Positions 19,540 through 29,058 of a stretch of 64,000 bases of DNA are shown one piece after another. Made by a program: the position numbers and the translations under genes. The stretch is from Streptomyces vilmorinianum (lineage in GTDB: Bacteria > Actinomycetota > Actinomycetes > Streptomycetales > Streptomycetaceae), in NCBI RefSeq assembly GCF_005517195.1, contig NZ_CP040244.1:562501-626500 (forward strand), read 5' to 3'. Position 1 is the stretch's first letter. Every line of letters starts with the position of its first letter. The notes beneath the pieces were generated by a model. That model made no database searches. It had not been told where the DNA came from and saw nothing but the letters and a program-made list of their open reading frames with translations.

Positions 19540-20541
19540 ATGAACTCGTACGGAACCTTTCCCGGGGCGCGGCCGCGGCGGCTGCGGACGACTCCTGCCA
19601 TGCGGCGGATGGTGGCCGAGACGCGGCTGAGCCCGGCCGATCTGATCCTTCCCGCGTTCGTGCGGGAGGGCATCGGCGAGCCCGTGCCGATCGCCGCGAT
19701 GCCCGGCGTGGTGCAGCACTCGCGGGACACCCTGCGCAAGGCCGCCGTGGAGGCGCTGGAGGCCGGGGTCTCCGGGATCATGCTGTTCGGCGTGCCGCAG
19801 GACGAGAAGAAGGACGCGGCCGGTACGGCCGGCACGGATCCGGACGGGATCCTGCAGGTCGCGATCAGGGACGTGAAGGCCGAGGTCGGCGACGATCTGG
19901 TGATCATGTCCGACCTCTGTCTCGACGAGTACACCGACCACGGGCACTGCGGGGTCCTGGACGAGAACGGGCGCGTCGACAACGACGCCACGCTGGAACG
20001 GTACGCCGAGATGGCGCAGGTCCAGGCCGACGCCGGCGTCCACGTCGTGGGGCCGTCCGGGATGATGGACGGCCAGGTCGGGGTGATCCGCGACGCGCTG
20101 GACACCATCGGCAAGGAGGACGTGTCGATCCTCGCGTACACCGCGAAGTACTCCTCCGCCTTCTACGGCCCCTTCCGCGAGGCCGTCGCCTCGTCTCTGC
20201 AGGGTGACCGCAAGACGTACCAGCAGGACCCGGCCAACATCCGCGAGTCGCTGCGGGAGCTGGCGCTGGACCTGGAGGAGGGCGCCGACATGGTGATGGT
20301 GAAGCCCGCGGGTCCCTACCTGGACGTGCTCGCGAAGGTCGCCGACGCCGTGGACGTGCCGGTCGCCGCGTACCAGATCAGTGGTGAGTACGCGATGGTC
20401 GAGGCCGCGGCCGAGAAGGGCTGGATCGACCGCGACAAGGCCATCTTCGAGACGCTGACCGGGATCAGGCGCGCGGGTGCGCAGATGGTCCTCACCTACT
20501 GGGCCACCGAGGTCGCCCAGAAGCTCAGCCGCGGGGTCTGA
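19540..20541 (+). CDS. hemB: Porphobilinogen synthase (delta-aminolevulinic acid dehydratase)
   Basis: 333 residues. It condenses two aminolevulinates into porphobilinogen. The Schiff-base lysines are K203 (AYTAKYSS) and K255 (VMVKPAGPY). The active-site metal region reads [12 protein letters not shown] (127-138), so two of the three zinc cysteines are present and the middle one is aspartate. It sits 143 bases after hemD behind a weak hairpin, and may be read both from the hem operon and from its own promoter. Its 3' end overlaps the convergent monooxygenase-like gene by 17 bases. Confidence 0.97.
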   Translation: MNSYGTFPGARPRRLRTTPAMRRMVAETRLSPADLILPAFVREGIGEPVPIAAMPGVVQHSRDTLRKAAVEALEAGVSGIMLFGVPQDEKKDAAGTAGTDPDGILQVAIRDVKAEVGDDLVIMSDLCLDEYTDHGHCGVLDENGRVDNDATLERYAEMAQVQADAGVHVVGPSGMMDGQVGVIRDALDTIGKEDVSILAYTAKYSSAFYGPFREAVASSLQGDRKTYQQDPANIRESLRELALDLEEGADMVMVKPAGPYLDVLAKVADAVDVPVAAYQISGEYAMVEAAAEKGWIDRDKAIFETLTGIRRAGAQMVLTYWATEVAQKLSRGV

Positions 20542-21094
20542 CGACTCCTCGACAGGGACGGAACCGCAGGGCGGTTCCGTCCCCTTCGTCTTCGTGGGCC
20601 GTGAGGACGTGGACGCGCTTGCCGTCCTCGCTGCGGTGGAAGTGCCGGGCGACGCCGGCCTCGCCGGCCTCGGAGGGGGTGGAGGTGCTGAGGCTGCGTA
20701 TGGGGCGGCCCGGGAGGGTCTCGCGGAGCACCACCGTGCGGTCGTAGGTGTAGCGGCCGGGCGGGCCCACCGTGATGAGGGCGTGGACGGAGTCGGCGAT
20801 CGCCCGCTGGTTGGCGGGGTCGGCGGTGAAGGCCAGGTGGGCCGCCGCGTCCGTCCACTGGGCGATGTTGAGGATCGTGCGCCCGTCGGAGCCCGCCAGG
20901 CAGTGGCGGGCGAGGAAGGCCTCCGGCAGCCGGGCCCGCGCCCAGGTGTCGATGACACCGTCCATCACGATCCGCTGCCGCTCGGCGTCCTCCGTCTGCC
21001 ATTCGGAGATCAGGACGAGACCGGCGTCCGGGCGGCCGAAGGAGGGGAGGCCGCCGGACTCCACGATCCCCGTTTCCCTTAATTCGTTAGTCAT
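20525..21094 (-). CDS. Antibiotic biosynthesis monooxygenase (ABM) domain protein
   Basis: About 189 residues from ATG 21094. Two ferredoxin-like ABM repeats are visible: [22 protein letters not shown] through [16 protein letters not shown], then a more degenerate second half ending in a helical tail. Such proteins act as cofactorless oxygenases, heme-degrading factors or simple dimeric binders; none of the specific catalytic residues can be assigned. The start codon lies inside a perfect 16-bp palindrome, implying tight repression. It is convergent with hemB. Confidence 0.72.
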   Translation of the reverse strand: MTNELRETGIVESGGLPSFGRPDAGLVLISEWQTEDAERQRIVMDGVIDTWARARLPEAFLARHCLAGSDGRTILNIAQWTDAAAHLAFTADPANQRAIADSVHALITVGPPGRYTYDRTVVLRETLPGRPIRSLSTSTPSEAGEAGVARHFHRSEDGKRVHVLTAHEDEGDGTALRFRPCRGVVRPRG

Positions 21095-21101
21095 GACTAA
21101 C
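21086..21101. promoter_or_regulatory. 16-bp perfect palindrome over the ABM start codon
   Basis: GTTAGTCATGACTAAC is a perfect dyad whose central ATG is the proposed minus-strand start (21094-21092). It is low in GC for this chromosome. A MarR- or HxlR-type operator is the most likely reading, but no regulator gene is adjacent. Confidence 0.6.
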
Positions 21102-21229
21102 AGTTTGGGTCGTCGATACCGACCGCGCAAGCGAATTAACGGACCGTGAGCACCCTGCGCGAGCTACGCACCGATTGGTGAGGAGGGGCCGGGCGGCGCA
21201 CCCTGGAAGTACCTCAGGAGGTGGTCCTC

Positions 21230-21502
21230 ATGATGCACACGCTCGTCGGATGGCACATCGAGATGGAATTCCAGGAGGACGGCGACCGGACGAGGGCGGC
21301 CGCCATGGTGCGGCTCGGTGACGGCACCGAGTTCCGGGCCCAGGGCAACGCCCACCGGCACCCGTCCGACCCGGAACAGCTGCGGGTGGGCGAGGAGATC
21401 GCGGGCGCACGCGCGCTCATGGATCTCGCCTCGCAGCTGCTCCAGAAGGCACACACGGAGATCGACGAGGTGTCAGGCAGGACATCCCGGCCGATCCGCT
21501 GA
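21230..21502 (+). CDS. DUF1876 domain-containing protein
   Basis: 90 residues from ATG 21230, with a perfect AGGAGG eight bases upstream. The DUF1876 pattern is clear: WHIEMEFQEDGDRTRAAAMVRL, then GNAHRHPSDPEQLRVGEEIAGARAL and a C-terminal helix LASQLLQKAH. This is a small actinobacterial alpha/beta family, often annotated as dsRBD-like. The function is unknown. It stands alone. Confidence 0.85.
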   Translation: MMHTLVGWHIEMEFQEDGDRTRAAAMVRLGDGTEFRAQGNAHRHPSDPEQLRVGEEIAGARALMDLASQLLQKAHTEIDEVSGRTSRPIR

Positions 21503-21593
21503 CCCTCCGGCCCGCCCCTTCGCCGCCACCGTCACGCCGCCCCACGAGCAGGGGCGGTCGTGACGGCCGCGGTGACGATCTCCCCTGGATTCC

Positions 21594-21683
21594 TCACTGA
21601 CCGTTGATCAGGTCGATCACGATCGCGGCACAGGCGATCAGCACCGCCAGGGCCGCAGCGTCGGTGACGCGGCTGCTCGACAT
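21594..21683 (-). CDS. Putative 29-residue membrane peptide
   Basis: On the minus strand, ATG 21683 opens a 29-codon frame to TGA 21594. Residues 9-26 (AAALAVLIACAAIVIDLI) form a single hydrophobic helix with polar ends, a typical small single-span membrane protein. AGGGTG lies upstream at usable spacing. It occupies an otherwise empty 329-bp gap (21503-21831). Whether it is expressed is unproven; it is recorded as a candidate. Confidence 0.38.
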   Translation of the reverse strand: MSSSRVTDAAALAVLIACAAIVIDLINGQ

Positions 21684-21831
21684 GGGTCACACCCTGCGGG
21701 GCCGGCTGATCGCACCGCAATCCCCAGGGGACAATGAGGGAAGCCGGAACGCTCGCGCTTGCTGTGACCTGGGGGGATGGTCTTCCCCTGGAACGCGTTC
21801 CTGGGACGGCGAGGCGAGGGGGAGCGGGCGC

Positions 21832-22962
21832 GTGGCGGCAGGGACGGACGATTTCGCAGAGCTGGTGCGCGGGCTGAAGGAGCGATCCGGGCTCAGCTAC
21901 GGCGCGTTGGCGAAGAAGCTCCACGTCAGCACGTCGACACTGCACCGGTACAGCAACGGCGACGCCGTGCCGACCGAGTTCGCCCCCGTGGAACGGCTGG
22001 GCCGGCTGTGCGGGGCCTCCCGCGACGAACTGATCCGGCTGCACCGCAGTTGGATCCTGGCCGACGAGGCCCGCCGACGGGGGAAGGCCACACCGGCTGT
22101 TCAGGAGCCGGAGCCAGAGCCGGAGCCGGAGCCAGAGGCGGACCCCGAGGCGGACCCCGAGGCGGACCCCGAGACCGTGATCACCGGTGAGTCGCCGCGG
22201 CCCGCGCCCGGCGCTCCCGCTCCCCGCTCCCGCAAGCGCCTGCGCATGGCTCTGGCCGCGACCGCCGTCGTCGCGCTCGCCGTGCCCGTCGCGTACGCCG
22301 TCGGCAGCCCGGACGAACGGACCGGCGACAACGCGGCAGGGACCACCACCCCGCCCCCCGTGAGCGTCGGCATCAGCTCGTACAACTGGGCAGGGGCCTG
22401 CGGCGAGTTCTACGCCCTCGACCAGGAGCCCGGCCAGGTCCCGGCCCCGCCCGCCCCGCAGGACACCCGAGGCTGGGCGCGCGAGCTCGGCGGTGTCGAC
22501 GGAGGCCAGACGGAGCTCCAGCTCACCGTGACCGGCCGCACCGACGAGGCCGTGGTCCTCGGCGCCGTGCGCGTACGGGTGGTGGAGCGCGGCGCGCCCC
22601 TGGACCGGGACGCGTACGCGATGGGCGACGGCTGCGGCAGCGGTCTCGTCCCGCAGACCTTCGACATCGACCTCGATGCGCCGCGCCCCTTCGCGAAGCC
22701 GGTCGCGGGCATCGACGGCGACGGGGTCGTCCCGGCCAAGGACTTCCCGTACAAGGTCTCCACCAGCGACCCCCAGGTCCTCAACCTCCACGTGCATACC
22801 GAGGAGCACGTCGCCGCCTGGTACCTGGAGGTGGAGTGGAGCAGCGGCGAGCGGCGCGGGACGGTCCGCGTCGACGACGGGGGCAAGCCGTTCCGTACGA
22901 GCGCGACCGAGGGGAAGAAGACGTACAGCTACCACCCCGGCAGGGGCGCGTGGCTGTCCTGA
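21832..22962 (+). CDS. Transmembrane XRE-family helix-turn-helix protein
   Basis: About 376 residues from GTG 21832. The cytoplasmic N-terminus (8-60) is a Cro/CI-type helix-turn-helix (LSYGALAKKLHVSTSTLHRYSNG). An acidic linker of repeated Glu-Pro and Asp-Pro-Glu-Ala units follows near 88-115, then one membrane segment at about 137-158 (MALAATAVVALAVPVAYAVG), and an extracellular ~210-residue domain with two cysteines (GACGEFY, DGCGSG). A DNA-binding head joined to an outside domain suggests direct membrane signalling, common in Streptomyces. The ligand and targets are unknown. Confidence 0.85.
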   Translation: MAAGTDDFAELVRGLKERSGLSYGALAKKLHVSTSTLHRYSNGDAVPTEFAPVERLGRLCGASRDELIRLHRSWILADEARRRGKATPAVQEPEPEPEPEPEADPEADPEADPETVITGESPRPAPGAPAPRSRKRLRMALAATAVVALAVPVAYAVGSPDERTGDNAAGTTTPPPVSVGISSYNWAGACGEFYALDQEPGQVPAPPAPQDTRGWARELGGVDGGQTELQLTVTGRTDEAVVLGAVRVRVVERGAPLDRDAYAMGDGCGSGLVPQTFDIDLDAPRPFAKPVAGIDGDGVVPAKDFPYKVSTSDPQVLNLHVHTEEHVAAWYLEVEWSSGERRGTVRVDDGGKPFRTSATEGKKTYSYHPGRGAWLS

Positions 22963-22982
22963 CGGGGAACCCGGTCATACGG

Positions 22983-23023
22983 CGAAGGCCCCGGCACCGT
23001 ACGAGACGGTGCCGGGGCCTTCG
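22983..23023. terminator. Bidirectional terminator between the XRE gene and argS
   Basis: A perfect 18-bp stem (CGAAGGCCCCGGCACCGT and its complement) with a five-base loop lies between convergent genes. Confidence 0.88.
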
Positions 23024-23052
23024 GCCATATGCCTGGCTGCCTGCCGGACGTG

Positions 23053-24816
23053 TCAGAGACGCTCGGGCGTCCGGATGCCCAGCAGGGCCATGCCCTGGTG
23101 GAGCGTCCGGGCCGTGAGGTCGCAGATGAAGAGGCGGTTCTCCGCGATCTCCTTCGGCGGCTCCGGCTTGATGACCGGGCACTGGTCGTAGAACGTCGTG
23201 TACAGCGAGGCGAGCTGGTACAGATACGCGGCCAGCTTGTGCGGGGCGTACTCGGCAGCGGCCTCGGCCACGGTTTCGCCGAACTGGTCCAGGTGGAGGC
23301 CGAGTGCGCGCTCCGCCGGGGCCAGCTCCAGCTCGGGGTGGGCGACCGGCGTGCGGTCACCCGCCTTGCCGAAGATCGACTTGATGCGCGCGTACGCGTA
23401 CTGGAGGTACACCGACGTGTCGCCGTTCAGCGACACCATCTGGTCCAGGTCGAACTTGTAGTCCCGCGCCGCCGACGTCGACAGGTCCGCGTACTTCACC
23501 GCGCCGATACCCACCTGGGCACCCCGCTCGGCGATCTCGTCCTCGGTCAGGTCACGCGCCTTCTCGCGGACCACGGACGCGGCCCGGTCGATCGCCTCGT
23601 CCAGCAGGTCCACCAGCCGGACCGTCTCGCCCTCACGGGTCTTGAACGGCTTGCCGTCCTTGCCGAGCACCGTGCCGAAGGCCAGCTGGACGGCCTTGAC
23701 CTCGTCGTTCAGCCAGCCGGCCCGGCGGGCCGTCTCGAAGACCATCTTGAAGTGCAGGGACTGGCGGGCGTCGACCACGTACAGCAGGGTCGTCGCCTTC
23801 AGGTTCCGCACGCGGTCACGGATCGCGGACAGGTCGGTGGCCGCGTAGCCGAAGCCGCCGTCGGACTTCTGGACGATCAGCGGCGTCGGGTTGCCGTCCG
23901 GGCCCTTGACGTCGTCGAAGAAGACGCACAGCGCGCCCTCGGAGCGCACCGCGACGCCCGACTCCTCGAGGATCCGGCAGGTCTCCACCAGCACGTCGTT
24001 GTAGCCGGACTCGCCGACGACGTCGGGGTCCTGGATGTCCATGTCGAGCTTGTCGAAGACCGAGTAGAAGTAGATCTTCGACTCGTCCACGAACCGCTGC
24101 CACATGGCCAGCGTCTGCTCGTCGCCCGCCTGCAGGTCGACGACACGCGCCCGTGCACGGGTCTTGAACTCCTCGTCGGAGTCGAAGAGCGCGCGCGAGG
24201 CCTTGTAGAGCCGGTTGAGGTTCGACATGGCCTCCTCGCCGGAGACCTCCTCCTCCGACTTGTGGTCCAGCTCGTGCGGGTGCTCCATCAGGTACTGGAT
24301 GAGCATGCCGAACTGGGTGCCCCAGTCGCCGATGTGGTGGCGGCGGACCACCTTCTCGCCCGTGAACTCCAGGATCTCGACCATCGCGGCGCCGATCACG
24401 GCGGAGCGGAGGTGGCCGACGTGCATCTCCTTGGCCACGTTCGGCTGCGCGTAGTCGATCACCGTCGTGCCGGCGTTCCGCGCGAGCGGCACGCCGAGGC
24501 GGTCGTCGGCGGCGCGGGCGGCGAGGGTCTTGATGATCGCCTCGTCCGTGACCGTGATGTTCAGGAAGCCGGGGCCCGAGACCTCGATCTCCTTCAGCAC
24601 GTCGTTCGCCGGGATGCCGTCGACGACCTTCGTCGCCAGCTCACGCGGGTTGCCCTTGAGCTGCTTGGCGAGGGCCAGGATGCCGTTGGCCTGGAAGTCG
24701 GCCCGGTCGCTTCGTCGCAGCAGCGGGTCGGCGGAACCGGCCTCCGGCAGGGCTGCCGAGAGACCTTCCGCGAGACGCTGCTGCACGGTCGAAGCGAGGG
24801 AAGGGACCGAGGCCAT
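23053..24816 (-). CDS. argS: Arginyl-tRNA synthetase
   Basis: 587 residues from ATG 24816. A class I synthetase with the HIGH-type motif in [19 protein letters not shown] and the ArgRS-specific N-terminal Add-1 domain (first ~110 residues); the C-terminal DALR anticodon-binding domain ends in [14 protein letters not shown]. The canonical KMSKS is replaced by a [16 protein letters not shown] loop, as in many bacterial ArgRS. An in-frame opening extends far upstream but is not coding. A perfect -35 TTGACA lies upstream on the minus strand (complement of TGTCAA, 24861-24866). It is divergent from lysS. Confidence 0.97.
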   Translation of the reverse strand: MASVPSLASTVQQRLAEGLSAALPEAGSADPLLRRSDRADFQANGILALAKQLKGNPRELATKVVDGIPANDVLKEIEVSGPGFLNITVTDEAIIKTLAARAADDRLGVPLARNAGTTVIDYAQPNVAKEMHVGHLRSAVIGAAMVEILEFTGEKVVRRHHIGDWGTQFGMLIQYLMEHPHELDHKSEEEVSGEEAMSNLNRLYKASRALFDSDEEFKTRARARVVDLQAGDEQTLAMWQRFVDESKIYFYSVFDKLDMDIQDPDVVGESGYNDVLVETCRILEESGVAVRSEGALCVFFDDVKGPDGNPTPLIVQKSDGGFGYAATDLSAIRDRVRNLKATTLLYVVDARQSLHFKMVFETARRAGWLNDEVKAVQLAFGTVLGKDGKPFKTREGETVRLVDLLDEAIDRAASVVREKARDLTEDEIAERGAQVGIGAVKYADLSTSAARDYKFDLDQMVSLNGDTSVYLQYAYARIKSIFGKAGDRTPVAHPELELAPAERALGLHLDQFGETVAEAAAEYAPHKLAAYLYQLASLYTTFYDQCPVIKPEPPKEIAENRLFICDLTARTLHQGMALLGIRTPERL

Positions 24817-24900
24817 GAGCTTCCGTTCCTGTTGTCGAAGTGAAGGAGGGCTATTTCGCTTGTCAAGTGTCCCATGGGTGGGCAACGTGTTTTCTCCACC

Positions 24901-24909
24901 TGTGGACAA
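24901..24909 (-). promoter_or_regulatory. Perfect DnaA-box 9-mer between argS and lysS
   Basis: TGTGGACAA is the complement of TTGTCCACA, the preferred Streptomyces DnaA box. It stands alone in the 180-bp divergent promoter region, inside the dyad TCCACCTGTGGA. A chance match is possible. Confidence 0.4.
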
Positions 24910-24996
24910 CCTCGGAGTGGCTCGTTTCGTCTGGGACAATGACTGACGTAGGGCTGTAAGGCTTTGAGAGATTCCAGAAAGAAGGACGTACCGACC

Positions 24997-26721
24997 GTGG
25001 CTCAGAGCAGCACCGAGACCGACTGGGTCTCCCGTTTCGCGGACGAGGTCATCGCCGAGTCGGAGCGACGTGCGCCTGGCAAACCGGTCGTCGTCGCCTC
25101 CGGACTCTCCCCCTCCGGCCCGATCCACCTGGGCAACCTCCGCGAGGTCATGACCCCGCACCTCGTCGCCGACGAGATCCGGCGGCGCGGGTACGAGGTC
25201 CGGCACCTCATCTCGTGGGACGACTACGACCGGTACCGCAAGGTGCCCAACGGCGTCGCGGGCGTCGACGCGACCTGGGCCGAGCACATCGGCAAGCCGC
25301 TGACCTCGGTCCCGGCCCCCGCCGGCTCGCCGTACGCGAACTGGGCGGAGCACTTCAAGGCCGCCATGGTCGAGTCGCTGGCCGAGCTGGGCGTCGAGTA
25401 CGACCCGATCAGCCAGACGGAGCAGTACACGGCGGGCGCCTACCGCGAGCAGATCCTGCACGCGATGAAGCACCGCGGTGACATCGACGCGATCCTCGAC
25501 CAGTACCGGACGAAGAAGGCGCCGAAGAAGCAGTCGCAGAAGCCCGTCGACGAGGCCGAGCTGGAGGCCGAGGAGGGCTCGGGCGCGGCCAGCGAGGACG
25601 ACGGCTCGGGCGGCGCCGGGGGCTACTTCCCGTACAAGCCCTACTGCGGGCAGTGCGAGAAGGACCTCACGACCGTCACGTCGTACGACGACGAGACCAC
25701 CGAGCTGGCCTACACCTGCACGGACTGCGGCTTCTCCGAGACCGTCGAGCTGAGCGAGTTCAACCGCGGCAAGCTGGTCTGGAAGGTCGACTGGCCGATG
25801 CGCTGGGCGTACGAGGGCGTGATCTTCGAGCCCTCGGGCGTGGACCACTCCTCCCCCGGCTCGTCGTTCGTCGTCGGCGGCCAGATCGTGCGCGAGATCT
25901 TCGACGGCGTGCAGCCGATCGGCCCGATGTACGCCTTCGTCGGCATCAGCGGCATGGCCAAGATGTCCTCCTCGAAGGGCGGCGTGCCCACCCCGGCGGA
26001 CGCGCTGAAGATCATGGAGGCGCCGCTGCTGCGCTGGCTGTACGCGCGCCGCAGGCCGAACCAGTCCTTCAAGATCGCCTTCGACCAGGAGATCCAGCGG
26101 CTCTACGACGAGTGGGACAAGCTGGAGGCCAAGGTCGCCGACGGCTCCGTGCTGCCGGCCGACGCGGCCGCGTACGCGCGTGCCGCCCGCACCGCCGCCG
26201 GTGAGCTGCCGCGCACCCCGCGCGCGCTGCCGTACCGGACGCTGGCCTCGGTCATGGACATCACTGCCGGGCATGACGAGCAGACCCTGCGGATCCTGAC
26301 CGAGCTCGACCCGGAGAACCCGGTCACGTCCCTGGACGAGGTCCGTCCGCGCCTGGACCGCGCCGAGAACTGGATCACCACCCAGGTCCCGGCCGACCAG
26401 CGCACCATCGTCCGCGACGAGCCGGACACCGAGATCCTCGGCTCCCTCGACGACCAGGGCCGCGAATCGCTGCGCATGCTCCTGGACGGCCTGGACACGC
26501 ACTGGTCCCTGGACGGCCTGACCACGCTCGTCTACGGCGTCCCGAAGGTCATGGCCGGTCTCGACCCCGAGGCCAAGCCGACCCCGGAGCTGAAGGTCGC
26601 CCAGCGCGCGTTCTTCGCTCTGCTCTACAAGCTCCTGGTGAGCCGCGAGACGGGCCCGCGCCTGCCGACGCTGCTGCTGGCGGTCGGGGCCGAGCGGGTG
26701 CGGAAGCTGCTCGGCGCGTAG
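24997..26721 (+). CDS. lysS: Lysyl-tRNA synthetase, class I
   Basis: 574 residues from GTG 24997, with AAGGA ten bases upstream. It is the class I (archaeal-type) LysRS, not the usual bacterial class II enzyme. Evidence is the HIGH-equivalent SGPIHLGN (40-47), the KMSKS-equivalent KMSSSKG (322-328), and a zinc-ribbon insertion with CGQC (217-220) and CTDC (241-244) following a Glu/Asp-rich linker. The alpha-helical C-terminal domain recognises the anticodon. It charges tRNA-Lys. It diverges from argS, a pairing I recall as conserved in Streptomyces. Confidence 0.97.
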   Translation: MAQSSTETDWVSRFADEVIAESERRAPGKPVVVASGLSPSGPIHLGNLREVMTPHLVADEIRRRGYEVRHLISWDDYDRYRKVPNGVAGVDATWAEHIGKPLTSVPAPAGSPYANWAEHFKAAMVESLAELGVEYDPISQTEQYTAGAYREQILHAMKHRGDIDAILDQYRTKKAPKKQSQKPVDEAELEAEEGSGAASEDDGSGGAGGYFPYKPYCGQCEKDLTTVTSYDDETTELAYTCTDCGFSETVELSEFNRGKLVWKVDWPMRWAYEGVIFEPSGVDHSSPGSSFVVGGQIVREIFDGVQPIGPMYAFVGISGMAKMSSSKGGVPTPADALKIMEAPLLRWLYARRRPNQSFKIAFDQEIQRLYDEWDKLEAKVADGSVLPADAAAYARAARTAAGELPRTPRALPYRTLASVMDITAGHDEQTLRILTELDPENPVTSLDEVRPRLDRAENWITTQVPADQRTIVRDEPDTEILGSLDDQGRESLRMLLDGLDTHWSLDGLTTLVYGVPKVMAGLDPEAKPTPELKVAQRAFFALLYKLLVSRETGPRLPTLLLAVGAERVRKLLGA

Positions 26722-26731
26722 CGCCGCCGCA

Positions 26732-26787
26732 CGGACAGCGCGAAGGGCCGCCACCCGATGCCGGGTGGCGGCCCTTCGCGCTGTCCG
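26732..26787. terminator. Very strong bidirectional terminator after lysS
   Basis: A perfect 26-bp inverted repeat (arms 26732-26757 and 26762-26787) with a four-base loop ATGC lies between the convergent lysS and DUF2637 genes. Confidence 0.92.
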
Positions 26788-26798
26788 CGTCCCGTGGC

Positions 26799-28121
26799 CT
26801 ACGGGATGTGGTTCTCCTGCATCTCCAGCTCGATGCGGTGGCGCAGGCGCGGGGTCAGCTCCCGCAGGAGCGACGCGCTGCGCGGGTGCCGCACGCCGTA
26901 CGTGTCGCTGAGCCATATGTCGAGCTGCTCGGCGTTGGGGAAGTCCTGCCGCTCCTCGACGTAGTGCCACATCGCCTTGTAGGCAGCCTCGGTGAACTCG
27001 TCCACCGGCGGCTCCGGCTCGACGTACTCCTCGACGTGCTCCTCGGCGTATTCGGGGTGCTCCGGGTGCTCCGGGAACCCCGGGTGCTCGGCGTACTCCT
27101 CGAAGTGCTCAGGGCCGTCCATGTACTCGGGGGCGTAGTCACCCTCGTACGCCTCCGGCGGCAGCTGCTGCGCGGCGAACCACGGGCTGTCGTGGTTCGC
27201 GGGGACCTCCTGCGCGACCTCGACCGGGACCGGGGCCGGGGCCGGACCCTGGGCCTGGCCTTGGCCCTGGGGCAGCTGCGGCTGGACCTGTACGGCCTGG
27301 ACCTGCGCGGCCTGGAGCTGCCCGGCCTGGAGCTGCCCGGCCTGGACCTGCACCGGGACCTCGACCGGCTGGGCGACCGTCGGCTGCGGTGGGATCAGCA
27401 TCGGCTCCACCCCCGCCGCCGCGAGCCCCGCCGCCGCAGTCTCCGCCAGCGGCACGCCGTACTTCGCCAGCCGCAGCGGCATCAGCGCCTCCACCGGAGC
27501 CTTGCGCCGCCACGCCCGCCCGAACCGCGCCTGCAGCCGGGCCTGGTATATGAGCCGGTCCTGCTCCAGCTTGATGACCTGCTCGTACGAGCGCAGCTCC
27601 CACAGCTTCATCCGCCGCCACAACCGGAACGTCGGAATCGGCGACAGCAGCCACCGCGTGATCCGCACGCCCTCCATGTGCTTGTCCGCCGTGATGTCGG
27701 CGATCCGGCCCACCGCATGGCGCGCCGCCTCGACCGCGACCACGAACAGCACCGGGATCACCGCGTGCATACCGACACCCAGCGGGTCCGGCCAGGCGGC
27801 CGCGCCGTTGAACGCGATCGTCGCCGCGGTCAGCACCCATGCCGTCTGACGCAGCAGCGGGAACGGGATCCGGATCCAGGTCAGCAGCAGGTCCAGCGCG
27901 AGGAGCACACAGATACCGGCGTCGATGCCGATCGGGAAGAAGTACGAGAAGGTGCCGAAGCCCTTCTCCACGGCGAGCTCGCGCACGGCGGCGTACGAAC
28001 CCGCGAAGCCGATCCCGGCGATGATCACCGCACCGGCGATGACCACACCGATCAGCATCTTGTGCGTGCGTGTCAGCTGCACCGCGGCCACCCGCGATCC
28101 CCTCCCCGTCAATCTCGACAT
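26799..28121 (-). CDS. DUF2637 membrane protein with long acidic tail
   Basis: 440 residues. Four hydrophobic segments lie in the first ~130 residues ([73 protein letters not shown]). A basic region follows ([20 protein letters not shown]), then a Gln/Val/Ala repeat ([14 protein letters not shown] near 258-280) and a Pro/Glu/His-rich stretch. The folded C-terminus resembles a small helical domain ([18 protein letters not shown]). DUF2637 also occurs in Streptomyces plasmid spread (Spd) proteins, but no conjugation gene is nearby. The role is unknown; it may be a membrane scaffold. Confidence 0.82.
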   Translation of the reverse strand: MSRLTGRGSRVAAVQLTRTHKMLIGVVIAGAVIIAGIGFAGSYAAVRELAVEKGFGTFSYFFPIGIDAGICVLLALDLLLTWIRIPFPLLRQTAWVLTAATIAFNGAAAWPDPLGVGMHAVIPVLFVVAVEAARHAVGRIADITADKHMEGVRITRWLLSPIPTFRLWRRMKLWELRSYEQVIKLEQDRLIYQARLQARFGRAWRRKAPVEALMPLRLAKYGVPLAETAAAGLAAAGVEPMLIPPQPTVAQPVEVPVQVQAGQLQAGQLQAAQVQAVQVQPQLPQGQGQAQGPAPAPVPVEVAQEVPANHDSPWFAAQQLPPEAYEGDYAPEYMDGPEHFEEYAEHPGFPEHPEHPEYAEEHVEEYVEPEPPVDEFTEAAYKAMWHYVEERQDFPNAEQLDIWLSDTYGVRHPRSASLLRELTPRLRHRIELEMQENHIP

Positions 28122-28232
28122 CTAGCGGGCACAGCGTGGCACACGCGCGAGGAGCCCGACCCCCGGGGGAGGGACGGACTCCTCGAAAACCTGCGCAAAT
28201 GCGGGTGTTCGCGACCCGCTGCCGCTACACCG

Positions 28233-28952
28233 TTACGCGTTCGCCGCCGCGACCGCCGCGACCGCCTCCTTGGCGGCCTTCAGCGCGCCTTCCATCATCG
28301 CCTTGTCCGCGGGCGCGGCCGCCCCCGCGTAACCGGCGCCGTTGTACGTGAGCAGCACCAGAACATTGCCCGTACGCGCCACGACCGAGGCGTACTTGAA
28401 GTCCTCGCCCGTCTTCTTCAGCTCGTAGGCGACGGCCTTCGACTGCTCGCCCACGCCCGGCGCGTCCGTGGTGCGCAGCTTCTTGGCGCCCTCGGTCGCC
28501 TGCAGCTTGGCGAGCTCCTTGGTGAAGTTGTCCTGGGCGCGCTCCTGGCCGCTGCCCAGGGAGGCGTCCGACTCGTAGCGGTAGAAGGAGACGTCGAGCC
28601 AGCGGTACTGCGAGCCCTTCACGCCCTTGTCGTCGAGGCCGTTCCACGAGCAGCCGCCGCGGCTGGTGGTGTCGCTGGAGTTGGCCGTCGTACCGTTCTT
28701 CGCCTTCGCCTTGGGCACCAGGCTCGCGGTCGTCTTCGCGGAGATCGACTTGCAGACGTCGGGCAGCTTCGCGAACTTCGCGGGCTCGACCGTCTTCGTC
28801 GACTGCTGGGCGCTGGGGGCGGCGGACGCCGAACCCTTGCCCTTGTCCGGGGAACCGCTGTCGGAGTCCGAGGAGCAGCCGGCGACGACGAGCATCACCG
28901 GGACGGCTGCGCAGGCGAGTATGCGAGTGAGTCGCGGGGCTGATCGGTGCAT
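28233..28952 (-). CDS. DUF3558-family lipoprotein
   Basis: 239 residues from ATG 28952 (AAGGA five bases upstream). An N-terminal signal peptide ends in the lipobox VVAGC, so it is lipid-anchored on the outer face of the membrane. A Ser/Gly/Asp linker leads to a DUF3558 domain with paired cysteines (LPDVCKSIS and GGCSWNG). DUF3558 proteins are actinobacterial envelope lipoproteins of unknown role. A second DUF3558-like lipoprotein lies immediately upstream on the same strand, so the two probably form an operon. Confidence 0.87.
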   Translation of the reverse strand: MHRSAPRLTRILACAAVPVMLVVAGCSSDSDSGSPDKGKGSASAAPSAQQSTKTVEPAKFAKLPDVCKSISAKTTASLVPKAKAKNGTTANSSDTTSRGGCSWNGLDDKGVKGSQYRWLDVSFYRYESDASLGSGQERAQDNFTKELAKLQATEGAKKLRTTDAPGVGEQSKAVAYELKKTGEDFKYASVVARTGNVLVLLTYNGAGYAGAAAPADKAMMEGALKAAKEAVAAVAAANA

Positions 28953-29058
28953 GGTTCCTTCAGTCGCTAGTCGTACGGTCCGGCCGGCGGCCACGGTACG
29001 CCGAGGCACGCCGACACGTTACGTGGTCCCGGCGCGCTCACGGAGCGGATCCGCCCGG

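Noticed and set aside
24817..26970. Upstream in-frame extension of argS to a 1305-codon protein
   Set aside because: The extension is antisense to lysS and has no ArgRS similarity; argS begins at 24816.
26799..28121. DUF2637 protein as a sign of an integrated conjugative element
   Set aside because: No integrase, Rep, Tra gene, att repeat or tRNA is nearby; the gene sits in a conserved core setting.
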